A DNA stretch of 22,843 nt from Ophiosphaerella korrae (Eukaryota; Ascomycota; Dothideomycetes; Pleosporales; Phaeosphaeriaceae), in NCBI GenBank assembly GCA_028456385.1, contig JALNQF010000557.1:1-22843 (forward strand), written 5' to 3'. Below, in pieces: positions 8,845 through 19,860 of the stretch. The translations under genes and the position numbers were made by a program. Under the pieces are notes generated by a model. The model was given only the letters and a program-made list of their open reading frames with translations. It was not told the origin of the DNA and did not search any database. Positions within the stretch are counted from its first letter, which is position 1. Every line of letters begins with the position of its first letter.

Positions 8845-9150
8845 TCTCAATTGCTCTCAAAAGAAGCAGGTATTCAGCTTGCTATCTCAGCTCTTGACTC
8901 AAATCAGATAAAGACTGAGAATGCTGCTAGCCAGACCTTTGATGTATCGCGAACTACTCTCAATCGCCGACGCGCTAGTGTCCCTGCCCGACACGATTGC
9001 TAGCCTAACTCAAGGAAGCTCAGCTAGCTAGAGGAGAAGGTAATAATCAATTATATTCTTAATCTAGATTCTCGTAGTTTTGCCCTAACTCTAGCTACTG
9101 TACGTAAGATAGCTAATAAACTACTTACTTAGCGTAGAGGTAGCCCTATG
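8845..9150 (+). pseudogene. Pogo-type transposase fragment, N-terminal DNA-binding region
   Basis: The plus frame from 8845 reads as the psq-type helix-turn-helix and CENP-B-type region that opens fungal pogo transposases: KEAGIQLAISAL, FDVSRTTLNRRRASVPARHD, then LEEKVIINYILNLDSRSF and ATVRKIANKLLT. ACC stands where the start ATG might be expected. In-frame TAG codons at 9001-9003, 9025-9027 and 9130-9132 stop it. Beyond about 9150 the expected continuation (rest of CENP-B region, DDE catalytic core) is missing. IANKLLT and the DNA under it are shared with the window-start element near 85-106, so the two copies are related. RIP is light compared with the AT-rich copies. Confidence 0.78.
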
Positions 9151-9311
9151 TAAGGGGTCTAGGGCGGGGAGCTATTAGGGTACGCTTAGCGCTGTCGACG
9201 AGCTCTACTACTTACCGCACTAGCTAAGGTACTCCGCACCTAGCCGTAGACAGCTCAACGACCGATTTTATCAACTTTTCATCTCCTACACGCGTTTTTT
9301 CGCCACGCTGC
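9151..9311. other. Unassigned spacer between two pogo fragments
   Basis: Moderately GC-rich DNA with no readable frame. It may be decayed transposon sequence from the preceding fragment after a frameshift, or the 5' flank of the next one. Confidence 0.3.
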
Positions 9312-9440
9312 AATGTTTTCGCAATATAGAAGTTACAGCAATATTAAGAAGCGTATTAAGCTCTACATAGCGTCTTTAGACGCGTTAAAGAAACCTAATT
9401 TTGCATAGTTATTGCGCAATTATAATGTACTAGTTAAGCG
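9312..9440 (+). pseudogene. Second pogo-type transposase N-terminus, cut by LTR1
   Basis: ATG at 9312 opens a 43-codon stretch reading MFSQYRSYSNIKKRIKLYI, then LDALKKPNFA, stop, LLRNYNVLVKR. This is the psq-type opening helix bundle of another fungal pogo-like transposase lineage, distinct from the fragment just upstream. One in-frame TAG interrupts it. The frame ends where the LTR1 copy begins at 9441, so the retrotransposon end lies inside this gene. The rest of the transposase is not found on the far side of the retrotransposon (16438 onward). Confidence 0.65.
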
Positions 9441-9882
9441 TGTAACGGGTCTCCTGTCGTCGACTACAGTGACCCTTCGGGGTGTTGGGGGATTGAGAGG
9501 TGATGACAAAAGTCTGTGTTGTGATCTGCAATAGGCTTATAACAATAGAATGATTCTCGCGATGTCAATGTATTGTCGCTCGTGGTTAATGATTGAATTG
9601 CTGATGCTATCCTAACGATGCGCATTACTGTTAACTATATACTTGTACCTTCTTGGCAGCTTCGTGACTTCGTGTTCGCCAAGATCGCGAATTCACAAAT
9701 CTATTATATGTCTACTTCGCGACTTTGTGTTCGCTAAGATCGCGAATTCACGAATTTGTCACGTGTCCCTATTGTAGTTAGTTTCCTAATTAAGTTTGTT
9801 TCCCTATAGGTTATATGCGTTGTTATCTTCTATAGTAGGGCTAATTAGCTCTATCTAATTTTCCTTTGTTATAGTTGTAACA
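9441..9882 (-). repeat. LTR1, 3' LTR of the minus-strand gypsy element
   Basis: 442 bp, read on the minus strand as TGTTACAAC to CCGTTACA, with the usual TG/CA ends. Next to it, at 9883 onward, the minus strand shows the polypurine tract AAAAGAGGGGATAG, which marks it as a 3' LTR. The R-U5 part and part of U3 (9441 to about 9780) keep normal CA/TG content; the part next to the internal region is heavily RIPed. The U3 contains a 55-bp duplication (9660-9769). The 5 bp before it (AAGCG) do not match those after 16437 (CTTAC). Confidence 0.88.
9660..9769. repeat. 55-bp tandem duplication in LTR1 U3
   Basis: Two copies, starting at 9660 and 9715, share CTTCG-GACTT-GTGTTCGC and a perfect AGATCGCGAATTCAC core. 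The same duplication, degraded, is in the LTR1 copy at 18363-18831 (about 18570-18690) but not in the copy at 15988-16437, which has a different duplication. Duplicated U3 blocks often act as enhancers; that is not shown here. Confidence 0.85.
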
Positions 9883-12800
9883 CTATCCCCTCTTTTAGAT
9901 AGGTTCTTATTCCTCTGCTCTAGAGCTAAGGTTATTAGTCCTATATCTTTATTAATTATTAGTTCTTTATTACTCCCTATACTATCCTATTCCTAGCGCA
10001 ATAAACTTCTCTTTGTAGCTCGTATTATTTGTAATAGAGTTAAGATGTTTCTTTATTATTGTTATACCTCGTTAGGTCTTTTGTGTCTTATATCCTTAAA
10101 GGATAGTAAGTATTATAATAAGTGTATTCTTGTAAATATTTAATATAAGTGTATTTCTTTAGGTATTTCTTTTATAGAGTGTAAGTATTTAATTTCTATA
10201 TAGTCTCTCTCTACTAAGTTATATAAGGTAAGCTATTAATAGGGCTTAAGAGAAATTATTATTATAGCTTACTATAGCTAAAGCTAAGTACAAGTTAACT
10301 CTTTGTAAGCTAGTAGAGCTTTATTCTTGTATTAAGCGTCTCTATAGGTTAAAGGCTTATAATAACGCTAAGTCGTCTAAATAGTCTCGTGTAATAGAGG
10401 CTAAGTTAGATTTAGATAACGTAGTAGAGGCTGCTCTAGTTCCTATCTTATTAAGCGCTCCTATTACCTCTCTATCTATTAGTAGTATCGCAAATTTTCT
10501 CTATTTGCTATAAGGTAATCTAGAGGGTTTTAATTTTAGAACTCTTCTAGTTTCTTAGAGTAGTTAAGGTTATCCTCTAGTTCCTATATTTCTTCTTATA
10601 GTTGTCTTTTTTTATTTATACCTATCTATTTTACTAAGTAGTAGTTCCTACTATTATAGAACTAGTATACTAGTATTTCTTTAACTTCCTATTCTTCTTA
10701 TTCTCTATATATATCTACTTTATATACTAGTAGTTTTACGTTTTATACTACATTTTCTAGTAATACTATATAGAATATTAGGTGTATCCTTATTTTACTT
10801 AGTAGTTTTAATTTAAATATAACTAGTGTAACTTTTTTCTCTACTTTATATAGTCCTATTTTAATATAATCTAGTTTTAGACTTAATTATTTACTTTTAA
10901 TATTTCTTTATAGTAACTATACTTTTTCTCTCTCTTTAAATTAAGGTCCCTCTATATATTTCTTGTTATAGTATCTTGTTATTTAATTATATAAGAACTT
11001 TACATCTTATCTTAATTAATTATATATATCTTTAAGTCTATTAGTAAAGCTTTCTCTTCTTAGAAACTAAGATACTTTAGATCTTAGTATTTAGTAAGTA
11101 TTAAGGTTAAATCTATAGTTTGTAAAAAAGAGTAATACTCTTATTACTATATTTTTTACGCTATTGTATACTAACTATACTATAGGTAGTAACTATACCT
11201 AATTATTTTAGTTATAATTAAGGTAGTATCTTAAGTATTATTCTACTATCTAGTTTATACGTTCTAATTATCTATCTATCTATAAGTAGTATACTATTAA
11301 TATTATATATTTTACTCTTAATTATACTATTATTATTCTTTATAGTTTTAATATAAATCTTACATCTCTATCTATAATAATTTTATCTAGTAGTCTATAT
11401 TAACTAATTATAGTTCTTAGGACTTAGTATATAGTAACCTCTATCTTACTTTTCTCTTTATATAGTCTAAAGTATAAATACTTTATAAGCTTATCTACTA
11501 TTATTAGGATTCTATTATATTTAATTCCTAATATTAGGTCTTTTAATTTAGGTAGCTTTATAATAAAGTCTATTATAATAATTCTTTAAAGTTATTCTAG
11601 TACTTTAACTAGTTGTAATATTCTATATAGTATATATCTATTATACTTATTTCTATAATATTTTGTATAGTCCTATAGTACTTCTATTACTAGTTATCTT
11701 ACTTTTAGGATATAGTAATCTTATAAGAGTCTATCTAGAGTTTTATTAATACCTTAGTATCTATATACTAGTAGTTTATAGAATTATTATATAAATTCTC
11801 TTTATATCTTGTTTAGAATATATATTCTTCTATATACTTTAGTAAGTCTTTTTTAGATTTTAAGTTTCTTTAATTCTTTAGGGGCTTTTTCTATTTCTTT
11901 CTAAATCTATTTATCTAGCTTGCTACTCTTTCTTTTAAGTGTTGCGGCTATCTTAAGTATATTTAGGACTAAGTATTCGTTGTTATTCTTAATTAGAACT
12001 ATACTAGTAGTATTTACTTCTTCTTATAAATCTAGTCTTCTACTAAGAGTATCTATAAATTAGTTATCTTTCTCTTTAGTATTTATAACTTTAAAGTTAA
12101 ATATTAATAAGAATTCTTACTATCTTGTATATTATTATAATAAGTCCTTATTTAGTATAAATCCTATAAGATTCCTATAGTCTATATAGACCTTCGTTCT
12201 ATATTTTACCTCTTATAGATATACTCTCTATTACTTAAATACTTTATAGATTACTAATATTTCTTTGTTATATATTAAGTAGTTAAGTTCTACTAGCTTT
12301 ATTTTCTTAGAGAAGTATTTAACTAAATATTCTTACTTTGTATTTTAGTCTTCTTGTATTAGTACTATTCTATAGACTAAATTAGATATATCTATTTTTA
12401 CTATTACTAGTAAGTCTAGGTTATATATCCTAATAACTAGGTTCTCTATAAATTGTTATTTAATCTAGTAAAATACTTTATTGTATTCCTATATTTATTT
12501 AAATAGCCTATCTATTTTTATAAGTTTTATTAGTAGTTCTATTAACTTAGACTATTTTACTATTAGCTTTCTACAAAAGTTTACTAATCTATAGAACTAT
12601 TATACTTCTTGTAAGTTTTTTAGTATTAGCTATTCTTTAATTACTTTAATCTTATTTAGATTAATCTTTATTTTTCCTAGTTCTATATTAAATCTAAAGA
12701 AGTCTATTTCCTTTGTATAAAATTTGTATTTTCTACTAGCTTTTCTAGTACTTTATATATATACTATAAGTGTTCCTTCTCTATATCTAAGAATATAAGA

Positions 12801-15800
12801 ATATTATCTAAATATATAAATATAAATACTTCTAAGTATTCTCTTAAAACTATATTAATTCTTTCTTAGAATACTACTAGTATATTTATTAATCTAGAAG
12901 GTATAACTATATATTTAAATAGTCTATATTATATTCTAAATACTATTTTCTATTTATTACCTTTTTTAATACTAATCTAAGAGTATATATTTTAGATATC
13001 TAGTTTTGTAAAGATCTAAGCTTTCTATAGCCTATCTTATATTTTATCTATACGTAGTAAGGGGTATTAATTTTTAACTATAATTGCGTTTGTTTTTCTA
13101 AAATCTACGTAGGGTTATTTTTCCTTAGTACTTTTCTTATCTACAAAGATAAGTCTATATACTACTAAAGATTAGAATTCTTATATCTATCTTTTTTTTA
13201 TTACTTTTTATATAAACGTTTATTTAATTTTAGATTCTTCTTTAGTTTTTTAGTAGACTAGGCTCTATCCTATATTTTTATCTTCTTCTAGGTTTATTTC
13301 TAAGTCCTATAGTTAGTGTTCTAGAAGGTAGTTTTTAGGTTTAATAAGTTATTTCTCCTATTTCTTGTATTCTTCTAGGAATTCTCCTTTATATATAGTT
13401 ATGTTAGCTTTTAATATATCTTTCTTAGAGTAACTAATTTCCTCTATTATCTAATTAATACTTAGGTTAGTTATTTATAACTATAGTATACCTAGTATTA
13501 TTTCTTGTTTATTATTAATTGTTATTATGTCTATAACTATATTTTTAATTTCTAGTCTTTCTAGTTTTAGTATAGAAGGTACTATTTTAAACTATATAAG
13601 TTCTTAGAATAGTTTTCCTTTAATTATACAAAGTTGTTAAGGGTATTTTTTTATTATATAATTTATTCCTTAACTTTCTATAAACTTCTTAGATATAAAG
13701 TTCTTTGTAGCTCTACAATTAATTATTAATTATACTTTCCTTCTTTAGTATATACTTATTTTTGTAATATATAGGCCTCCTATACTTTATAGCTTTTCTT
13801 ACTTAGGTCTTTCTTTAAATTATCTATTCTTTTAGGGCTATTATCTTATTTTATATTTATAATTTTTTTATTTTAGATATTTATTATATATATACTTATA
13901 CTATAGTTTTCTTTAAACGTATTCTTTAGATAATTTTAGTCCTAGTCTAATTACTATATATTCTTTGTTAGGTATTTTAATTATTTCTTAACCTTAGATA
14001 TCTTTTCTTGTAATTACGTTTATATAATCGTATCCTTTTCTTTATTCTAGCTATATATAATTACGTACTTTTGTTTCTTTATATATATAGTAATTTATAT
14101 TTAGGTATAATATCTATAATATTTTAGTATGTACTAGATATTCTAGATCTATTCTTTTGTCGTCCCCTACCTAGTATTTATCTTTTTTAGGTATTGTAGT
14201 TATTAGGATATAGTATACTATTAGTACTCTTAGTATATAGGCTTTGTTAATCTATCGCGTTTTTTTTACAAGGAACTACTATTCTCTCTATATAGGTATT
14301 CTTCCTACTATAACTATATATTACTTTATCTATTATTAGAATATTATAAACTTTATTACCTTAAGATTACGTTCTTTCTAGTCTTTATATACTTCTTCTA
14401 TACTTATAACTAGTAAGTATTTTTAAATAAACTTCTATTCTTTATTTTATTCTTCTATATCTAGTATTATATAGCTATTGTAGCTATATATCTTTAACTA
14501 GGTATACTCTATATCTCTTACGTTAATCTATTTTTTACTTTCTTACTATTCTTTAGAAGAAGCTATAGTAGTCTCTTTATCTAGTACTAGTTCTTTAGCC
14601 TAGATTAATAGAATCTAGGGCTCTTCTCTTTCTAGATCTTCTACTAGTAGGTCTATTATATACGCTATTTCTTCTAGCTATACTTTTATTCTTTTTATTA
14701 CTACTACTCTAATTTTCTATAAGAACTATCCTACTCTCTACTTACTAGAAAGATATATATAGTAGTCGTCTTTATAATAAAAGGTCTAGTAGAGTATTAT
14801 ATACTATAATTCTTTACTCCTAGCTACTTTCTCCTAAGGTTTAGCTTATACTTTAGGTACTTCTTTCTTACCTTTAGTTATCTTTCTTAGGGTCTTTACT
14901 TCTATAGTCTTTTACGAAGTATCCTAGTTTCCTATATTTATAATATACTATATCCTTTTTCTATTTAGATTAATAGTCTTTTAAGTAGTAGCCTTTCTTA
15001 CTATAACTAAAATACGTAAAGTCTTTGTTTTTCTTCTTCTTCTTATCCTTATTAGCGTTAAGGATTATAGAGTCTCTAGTATCCTAGTTTCTAGGTTAGC
15101 CTCTATACTTGTTCTTCTTCTATTCTTAAAGATTGTTATCTATTTATATTACCTACTATTTTAGAGCTTCTAGTATTCTTAGTTTTTCTATGTAGATTAT
15201 TTTTTATTAGATTCTTAAGTTTAATCCTTGTTTAAATTATAATATTAAGGATACTTTATTCTACTCTATATTTTATAATAGTTATTTAAACTATAATATA
15301 CATTCTAGAATACTCTTATTCTATATAAGCCTTTTAAGCTTTTTTTTAGCTTGTTAGGTAATATCTATATCCCTAAATGCTACTTTTATTTATTTAGTAA
15401 AGTATTTATAACTTCTAAAGATAGCTCTAGTTTTATCTTTTTATATTCTTAGAGCGTATATTATATAATCTATCTAGTAGGATTTAAACTATCTTATTGT
15501 ATCCTCTTTAAGGTGTATCTAAATATATATTACTTTCTTATCTTCTCTATTAAAGTATAGTACTTATATATTAATCTAAAGTTATACTACTACTATAAAA
15601 GGTCTTAACTTCTCTCTTGTTCTATTAAACTTCTTAAGTATAGGTATCTTAGGTAGTTTTTTTATTACACTTATTTCTAGTCTCTAGGTAATTTATTCTA
15701 TTTAGTTCTATCCTTTAATAACAGCTTCAATTTATACTTTATTCTATTTTACGTAATCCTAGAGTTCTTTATTCTATATCTCTAAGGTATTAATTACTAT

Positions 15801-15987
15801 CTTTATACCTTCTTTCTTAGATATTAAATTGTTTAGGTAATCCTTAATTACTTTCTATATAGTGTCGTCTAACTTATAGCTACTTAAGAGTACCTTAACT
15901 CCTTTTTTAGTTAAACTTTCTACTATTGTATTAGCTAGACTATACGCTACTTACGCTTTACTTCTTCTAATAACTAGATTAGTAAGG
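9883..15987 (-). pseudogene. Gypsy chromovirus gag-pol, heavily RIPed
   Basis: Internal region of a Ty3/gypsy retrotransposon; the flanking sequence at 15987 matches the primer-binding side of the LTR1 copy at 17902. In minus-strand order: Gag capsid (about 15480-15130, LNLRI and ILQFKQGL-like text); CCHC knuckle (about 15015-14975, FSYSKKGYYLKDY with Cys now Tyr); aspartic protease (about 13725-13700, NCRATKNFIS); RT (about 13160-13000, VDFRKTNAIIVKN and IFTKLDI; YLDNILIFLD at about 12815, the D-D pair now D-N); RNase H (about 12220-12120, VYIDYRNLIGF); integrase (about 11800-11460, YRYQGINKTLDRLL, DFIIKLP, ILIIVDKLIKY); chromodomain (about 10690-10520, VKEILVYQFYNSRNYYLVK). Dozens of TAA/TAG codons kill it. 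About 620 bp after the chromodomain are discussed under findings. Plus-strand copies of its start lie at 17902-18362. Confidence 0.88.
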
Positions 15988-16437
15988 TGTAATAGGGTTT
16001 CCTATTATTAACTACAAGTAACTACTAAGGAGGTTATTAGTAGATTAAAAGTTAATAATAAAGGCTTGTGTTATAATTAAGTAATAAGCTATAAACAATA
16101 GAAGATTCTTACAATATCGAGTATTATTACTCTTAGTTAAGGATTAGATTACTAATATTATCCTAATAATACGTATTTCTACTAATTATATACTTCCACT
16201 AATCTATTAATCTATACTTAATTTCTATCTATACGCTTAATAGATTAAGGGATTACTAATCTATTAATCTATACTTAATTTCTATCTATACACTTAATAG
16301 ATTAAGGGATTACTTACGTGTCTTAATTATAAGTAGCTTTCTAATCTAGGTTATTACCTTGCTTATCCTATGCTTTATTAGCACTTAAGTTAAGACTAAT
16401 TAGTTCTATCTCGATTTCTCTTATTACCCCTATAACA
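15988..16437 (-). repeat. LTR1, 5' LTR beside the gypsy internal region
   Basis: 450 bp with degraded TG/CA ends (plus strand TGTAATAGG to TATAACA). R-U5 aligns with 9441-9670, but U3 is of another type: it has a 57-bp duplication (units at 16199 and 16256) instead of the 55-bp duplication of the 9441 copy. It interrupts a gag gene of another gypsy element on its right side (16438 onward). Confidence 0.82.
16199..16312. repeat. 57-bp tandem duplication in LTR1 U3 (second type)
   Basis: Two nearly identical 57-bp units, differing at about two bases, each with CTAATCTATTAATCTATACT and TAGATTAAGGGATTA. A degraded single version is visible on the opposite strand in the LTR1 copy at 17517-17901 (about 17640-17700), so these two LTRs share a U3 type. 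Confidence 0.88.
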
Positions 16438-16946
16438 CTTACTTCTTATATTTCTTTTAAGTTCTTATTAAAATATTTTTATTAATAACTTATTATTCTA
16501 TTCTATTTAAATTACGTAGCTTTAGAATTTATTAGTATAGTCTACTTCTACTTTATATTATTATAGCTACTATATTATATACTCTACTACTACTATTTTA
16601 TTTACTAGTAAAAAGGCTTATTATACTTTATCTTTAAACTTAATCTATTCTTTAAATATCTTATTATAGTTAGTGTTGTTATTATTAAAGTATTTCTTAA
16701 AGTATAGTATAACTTATTTCTTTACTTTACTTCTTATATAAGATAATATAAGTATAGCTCTATCTTTATCTTTTACCTAGTTTACTTTAAAAAAGAGATT
16801 AAGTTATAAGATCTATAGCTTAAGCTTATTCTATTCTCTATAGTAGAAGTCTAGCTTAGTAACCTTAGAAGTAGTAGTATAGGTTAGTCCTACATACTAG
16901 TTATCTATATTTATTAACGTATTACTTATCTTAAAAGTATTTAATA
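16438..16946 (-). pseudogene. Gag fragment of a second gypsy family (family 2), RIPed
   Basis: The minus strand, starting beside the LTR2 copy at 16947-17347, reads as a retrotransposon Gag capsid: TKLDFYYRE, LKL-ILQLNLFFKVN, RAILILSYIRSKVKK, IFKE-IKFKDKV, VEYII-QL--YKVEVDYTNKF and IKIF--ELKRNIR. This is the usual order for gypsy Gag (strand with L-W-I, then the DYTxKF block, then the GLK end). It is cut at 16437 by LTR1. The missing downstream part of this element does not appear left of 9441, where a simple insertion would put it. Confidence 0.72.
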
Positions 16947-17347
16947 TATTAAGACCTTAGAACTAAGTAAGAGTAACAAGGGCAAGTAAGCTTCTATAAG
17001 ATAAGCGAAGTTAATAAATAAGTTAGTTACTTAACTTAATTAATAGTAAGTTCTTATTAGAATATTACAAGGTATATAAGTATTAATAAGTAGATAAGAA
17101 TCTAATTAAAGTATTAGTTATAATACTCTATTAGGATAAAAGGTAAAGAAGAGATTAAATATAATAGTCTATAAAGGTCTATTAATATTCTTATATACTT
17201 ACTATCTAGCGTTTATTCCTAAGCGCTTACTCTAGAGCGTTTACTCTAGAGCGTTTACTACTAAATAGTTACGTATATTACTACGCTATATTACTTAGCC
17301 TAATTGCGTATAATATAATAGCTTACTTACTACTTAGTATTATAATA
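16947..17347 (-). repeat. LTR2 copy A, 5' LTR of a family-2 gypsy element
   Basis: 401 bp, in the same orientation as and highly similar to LTR2 copy B (19861-20302). It starts AAGACCTTAGAACTA after degraded TG-type ends and finishes CTTAGTATTATAATA. Gag lies on its left, so on the minus strand it is a 5' LTR. It carries fewer units of a 14-bp repeat (17209-17263) than copy B, which accounts for nearly the whole length difference. Confidence 0.82.
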
Positions 17348-17516
17348 ATAGTAAACTATAACTTTTAACTAAAACTACTAATAAAGTAGATTAAGGAAGA
17401 TAAATTAAAATTTTATTACTATAATAGAGGTAATAAATACTATTAGTAATATATTACTACTAATACTTATTACTAAAAGTACTATATATCTTAAAAAATA
17501 GTATACTAGTTATAAA
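17348..17516. other. Short AT-rich spacer between two LTRs
   Basis: 169 bp of RIPed sequence between LTR2 copy A and the LTR1 copy at 17517. It matches nothing else that I could place in the window. Confidence 0.4.
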
Positions 17517-17901
17517 TGTAACAAGAGAAATTATAATAGAACTAATTAGTCCTAACTTAAGTACTAACAAAGTATAAGATAAGCGAGGTAATAACCTAGA
17601 TTAAGAAATAACTTATAATTAGAACACATAATATAATCTATAGATTTATAGAGTATATAGATAGAAAAGTATTATAGATTAATAGATTAGAAGTAGTATA
17701 TAAGGATTAGAATATATATTATTAAGTATAGTATTAGTAATTTAATTATTAACTATAAGCAACAATACTTTAATATCGCGAGAATTATTATATTGTTTAC
17801 AGCCTATTACTTAATTACAATACGTACTTTAGACCTTAACCTCTAATCTACTAATACTCTCTAGAGGTTATTTAAAGTTAACAATAGGCAACCCTATTAC
17901 A
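17517..17901 (+). repeat. LTR1 copy, 5' LTR of a plus-strand gypsy element
   Basis: 385 bp from TGTAACAAGAG to CCCTATTACA, reading in the sense direction of family 1. It carries the GCAACAATACTTTAATATCGCGAG-like R-U5 block, seen less degraded at 1760-1785. Its U3 is of the 57-bp-unit type but with a single unit. The primer-binding side at 17902 (CGTTACTAAT) matches the reverse complement of 15987 and below. Confidence 0.82.
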
Positions 17902-18362
17902 CGTTACTAATTTAGTTATTAGAAGAAGTAAAGCGTAAGTAGTATATAGTCTAAGCTAATATAATAGTAGAAAGTATAATTAAGAAAAGAGGTAAAACAC
18001 CTCTAAGTAGTTATAAGTTAGACGTAACTAACTAGAGAGTAGTTAAGTTAAACCTAAACAACCTAATTACTAATAAAGAAAGTATATAACTATAAATAGA
18101 TCCTCTAACTACGTAGAATAAGGAACTATAAAACTACGTTAAGTAAAATAAAGCTTAAATTAAAGCTATTATAGTAGGATAAAACTAAATAGAATAGATT
18201 ACCTAGAGACTAGAGATAAGTGTAATAAAGAAGCTACCTAAAATACTTATACTTAAAAAGTTTAATAGAACAAAGAAGAAATTAAGACTTTTCTTAGTAT
18301 TAGTATAACTTAAGATAGATGTATAAGTACTACACTTTAATACTAAAGAAAAGAAAGTAGCG
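17902..18362 (+). pseudogene. Start of family-1 gypsy internal region, truncated
   Basis: Homologous on the plus strand to the first 460 bp of the internal region at 15987 downward, including the shared GTTATTAGAAGAAGTAAAGCG block. It reads into the N-terminal part of Gag (KKLRLFLVLV with VLHFNTKEKK near its end, after in-frame stops). The frame ends where another LTR1 begins at 18363, so a younger retrotransposon has inserted into this gag. Confidence 0.75.
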
Positions 18363-18831
18363 TGTTACGGCTTACTAGGGTCAACTTCCTAGTAGCCTAT
18401 AGGTTGTTAGTAGATTATAAGGTAATAACAAAAGCTCGTGTTGTAATCTACAATAAACTATAAACAATAGAAGATATTTCGTAACTATCTTGTATTAGCG
18501 TTCTATAGTTAAGGGATTAAATTACTAATAGTATTCTAGTAATATATATTACTACTAATTATATACCTATATAGTCTTAGCAACTTTATTACTTTATATT
18601 TACTAAGATCGCAAATTTACAAATTTGTTATATAATAGCTTTATAACTTTGTATTTACTAAGATTACGAATCTATAAATTTATTATATATCTTAATTGTA
18701 GTTAGTCTCCTAATTAAGCTTGTTATCCTATTAGTTATTACTTTGCTTACCTTATACTTTATATATAACTAAGCGTAGACTAATTAGTTCTATCTCTATT
18801 TCTCTTGTTACTACTATAACACTATTCCTTC
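18363..18831 (-). repeat. LTR1 copy, 3' LTR of a second minus-strand gypsy element
   Basis: 469 bp, plus strand from TGTTACGG to ACTATAACA, homologous end to end with 9441-9882, including the degraded 55-bp duplication. A purine tract on the minus strand (AGAAGAAGGAATAG) directly to its right marks it as a 3' LTR. Confidence 0.85.
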
Positions 18832-19860
18832 TTCTACGCAGTCCTCTATTTCTCTATACTAGAGCTAAAGTTATTAATCTTATTTCTTTATTAATCTCTA
18901 GTTCTTTATTACTCTCTATACTATCTTATTCCTAATACAATAAACTTCTCCTTGTAGCTCGTATTGTTCGTAATAGGGTTAAGATATTTCCTTATTACTA
19001 TTATACAGAGCTAGGTCTTACTTATCTTATATCTTTAAATAATAGTAAGCACTATAATAAGTATATTCTTACTAATATATAGTATAAGTATATTTCTTCT
19101 AAGGTTTTGCTTATAGAGTATAAGTATTTAATTTCTACGTAGTTTCTTTCTACTAAGTTGTATAGGGCGAGCCGTTAATAGGGCTTAAGCGTAATTGTTA
19201 TTATAGCTTACTATAGCTAAAGCTAAGTATAAGTTAACTTTTTATAAGCTAGTAGAGCTTTATTCCTATATTAAGTGTCTTTGTAAGATAAAGGCTTATA
19301 ATAACGCTAAGTTGTCTAAATAGTCTCGTGCCTTAGAGGCTAAGTTAGATTTAGATAATATAGTAGAGGCTACTCTAGCTCCTATCGTATTAGACGCTCC
19401 TATTACCTCTCTATCTAGTAGTAGTATTGCTAGTTTTCTTAGTTTGCTACTAGGCGTTCTAGGGGGTTTTAACTTTAGAACTTCTTTAGTTTCTTAAAGT
19501 AATTAAGGTTATCCTCTAGTTCCTATATTTTTTCCTATAGTTACCCTTTTTCGTTTATACCTATCTATTCTACTAGGTAGTAGTTTCTACTATTATAGAA
19601 CTAGTACTCTAGGATTTCTTTTACTTCCTATTCTTCTTATTCTCTATACGTGTCTACTTTGTACACTAGTAGTTCTACGTTTTATAGTACTTTCTTAAGT
19701 AGTACTACGTAAAAGGTTAGGTATATCTTTATCTTACTTAGTAGCTTTAGTTTAAATATAACTAGCGTAATTTCTTTCTTAATTTTGTATAGTCTTATCT
19801 TAACGTAGTCTAGTTTTAAACTTAGTCTCTTACTCTTAATATTTTTTTATAATAACTATA
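18832..19860 (-). pseudogene. 3' part of family-1 gypsy pol (chromodomain to polypurine tract)
   Basis: Collinear with 9883 to about 10920 in the first element: same order, similar spacing, about as heavily RIPed. It includes the homologue of the chromodomain (about 19480-19640) and the following 3' region. It ends abruptly at 19860, just upstream of the chromodomain block in the sense direction, where LTR2 copy B is inserted. The rest of the element is expected beyond the window. Confidence 0.82.
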
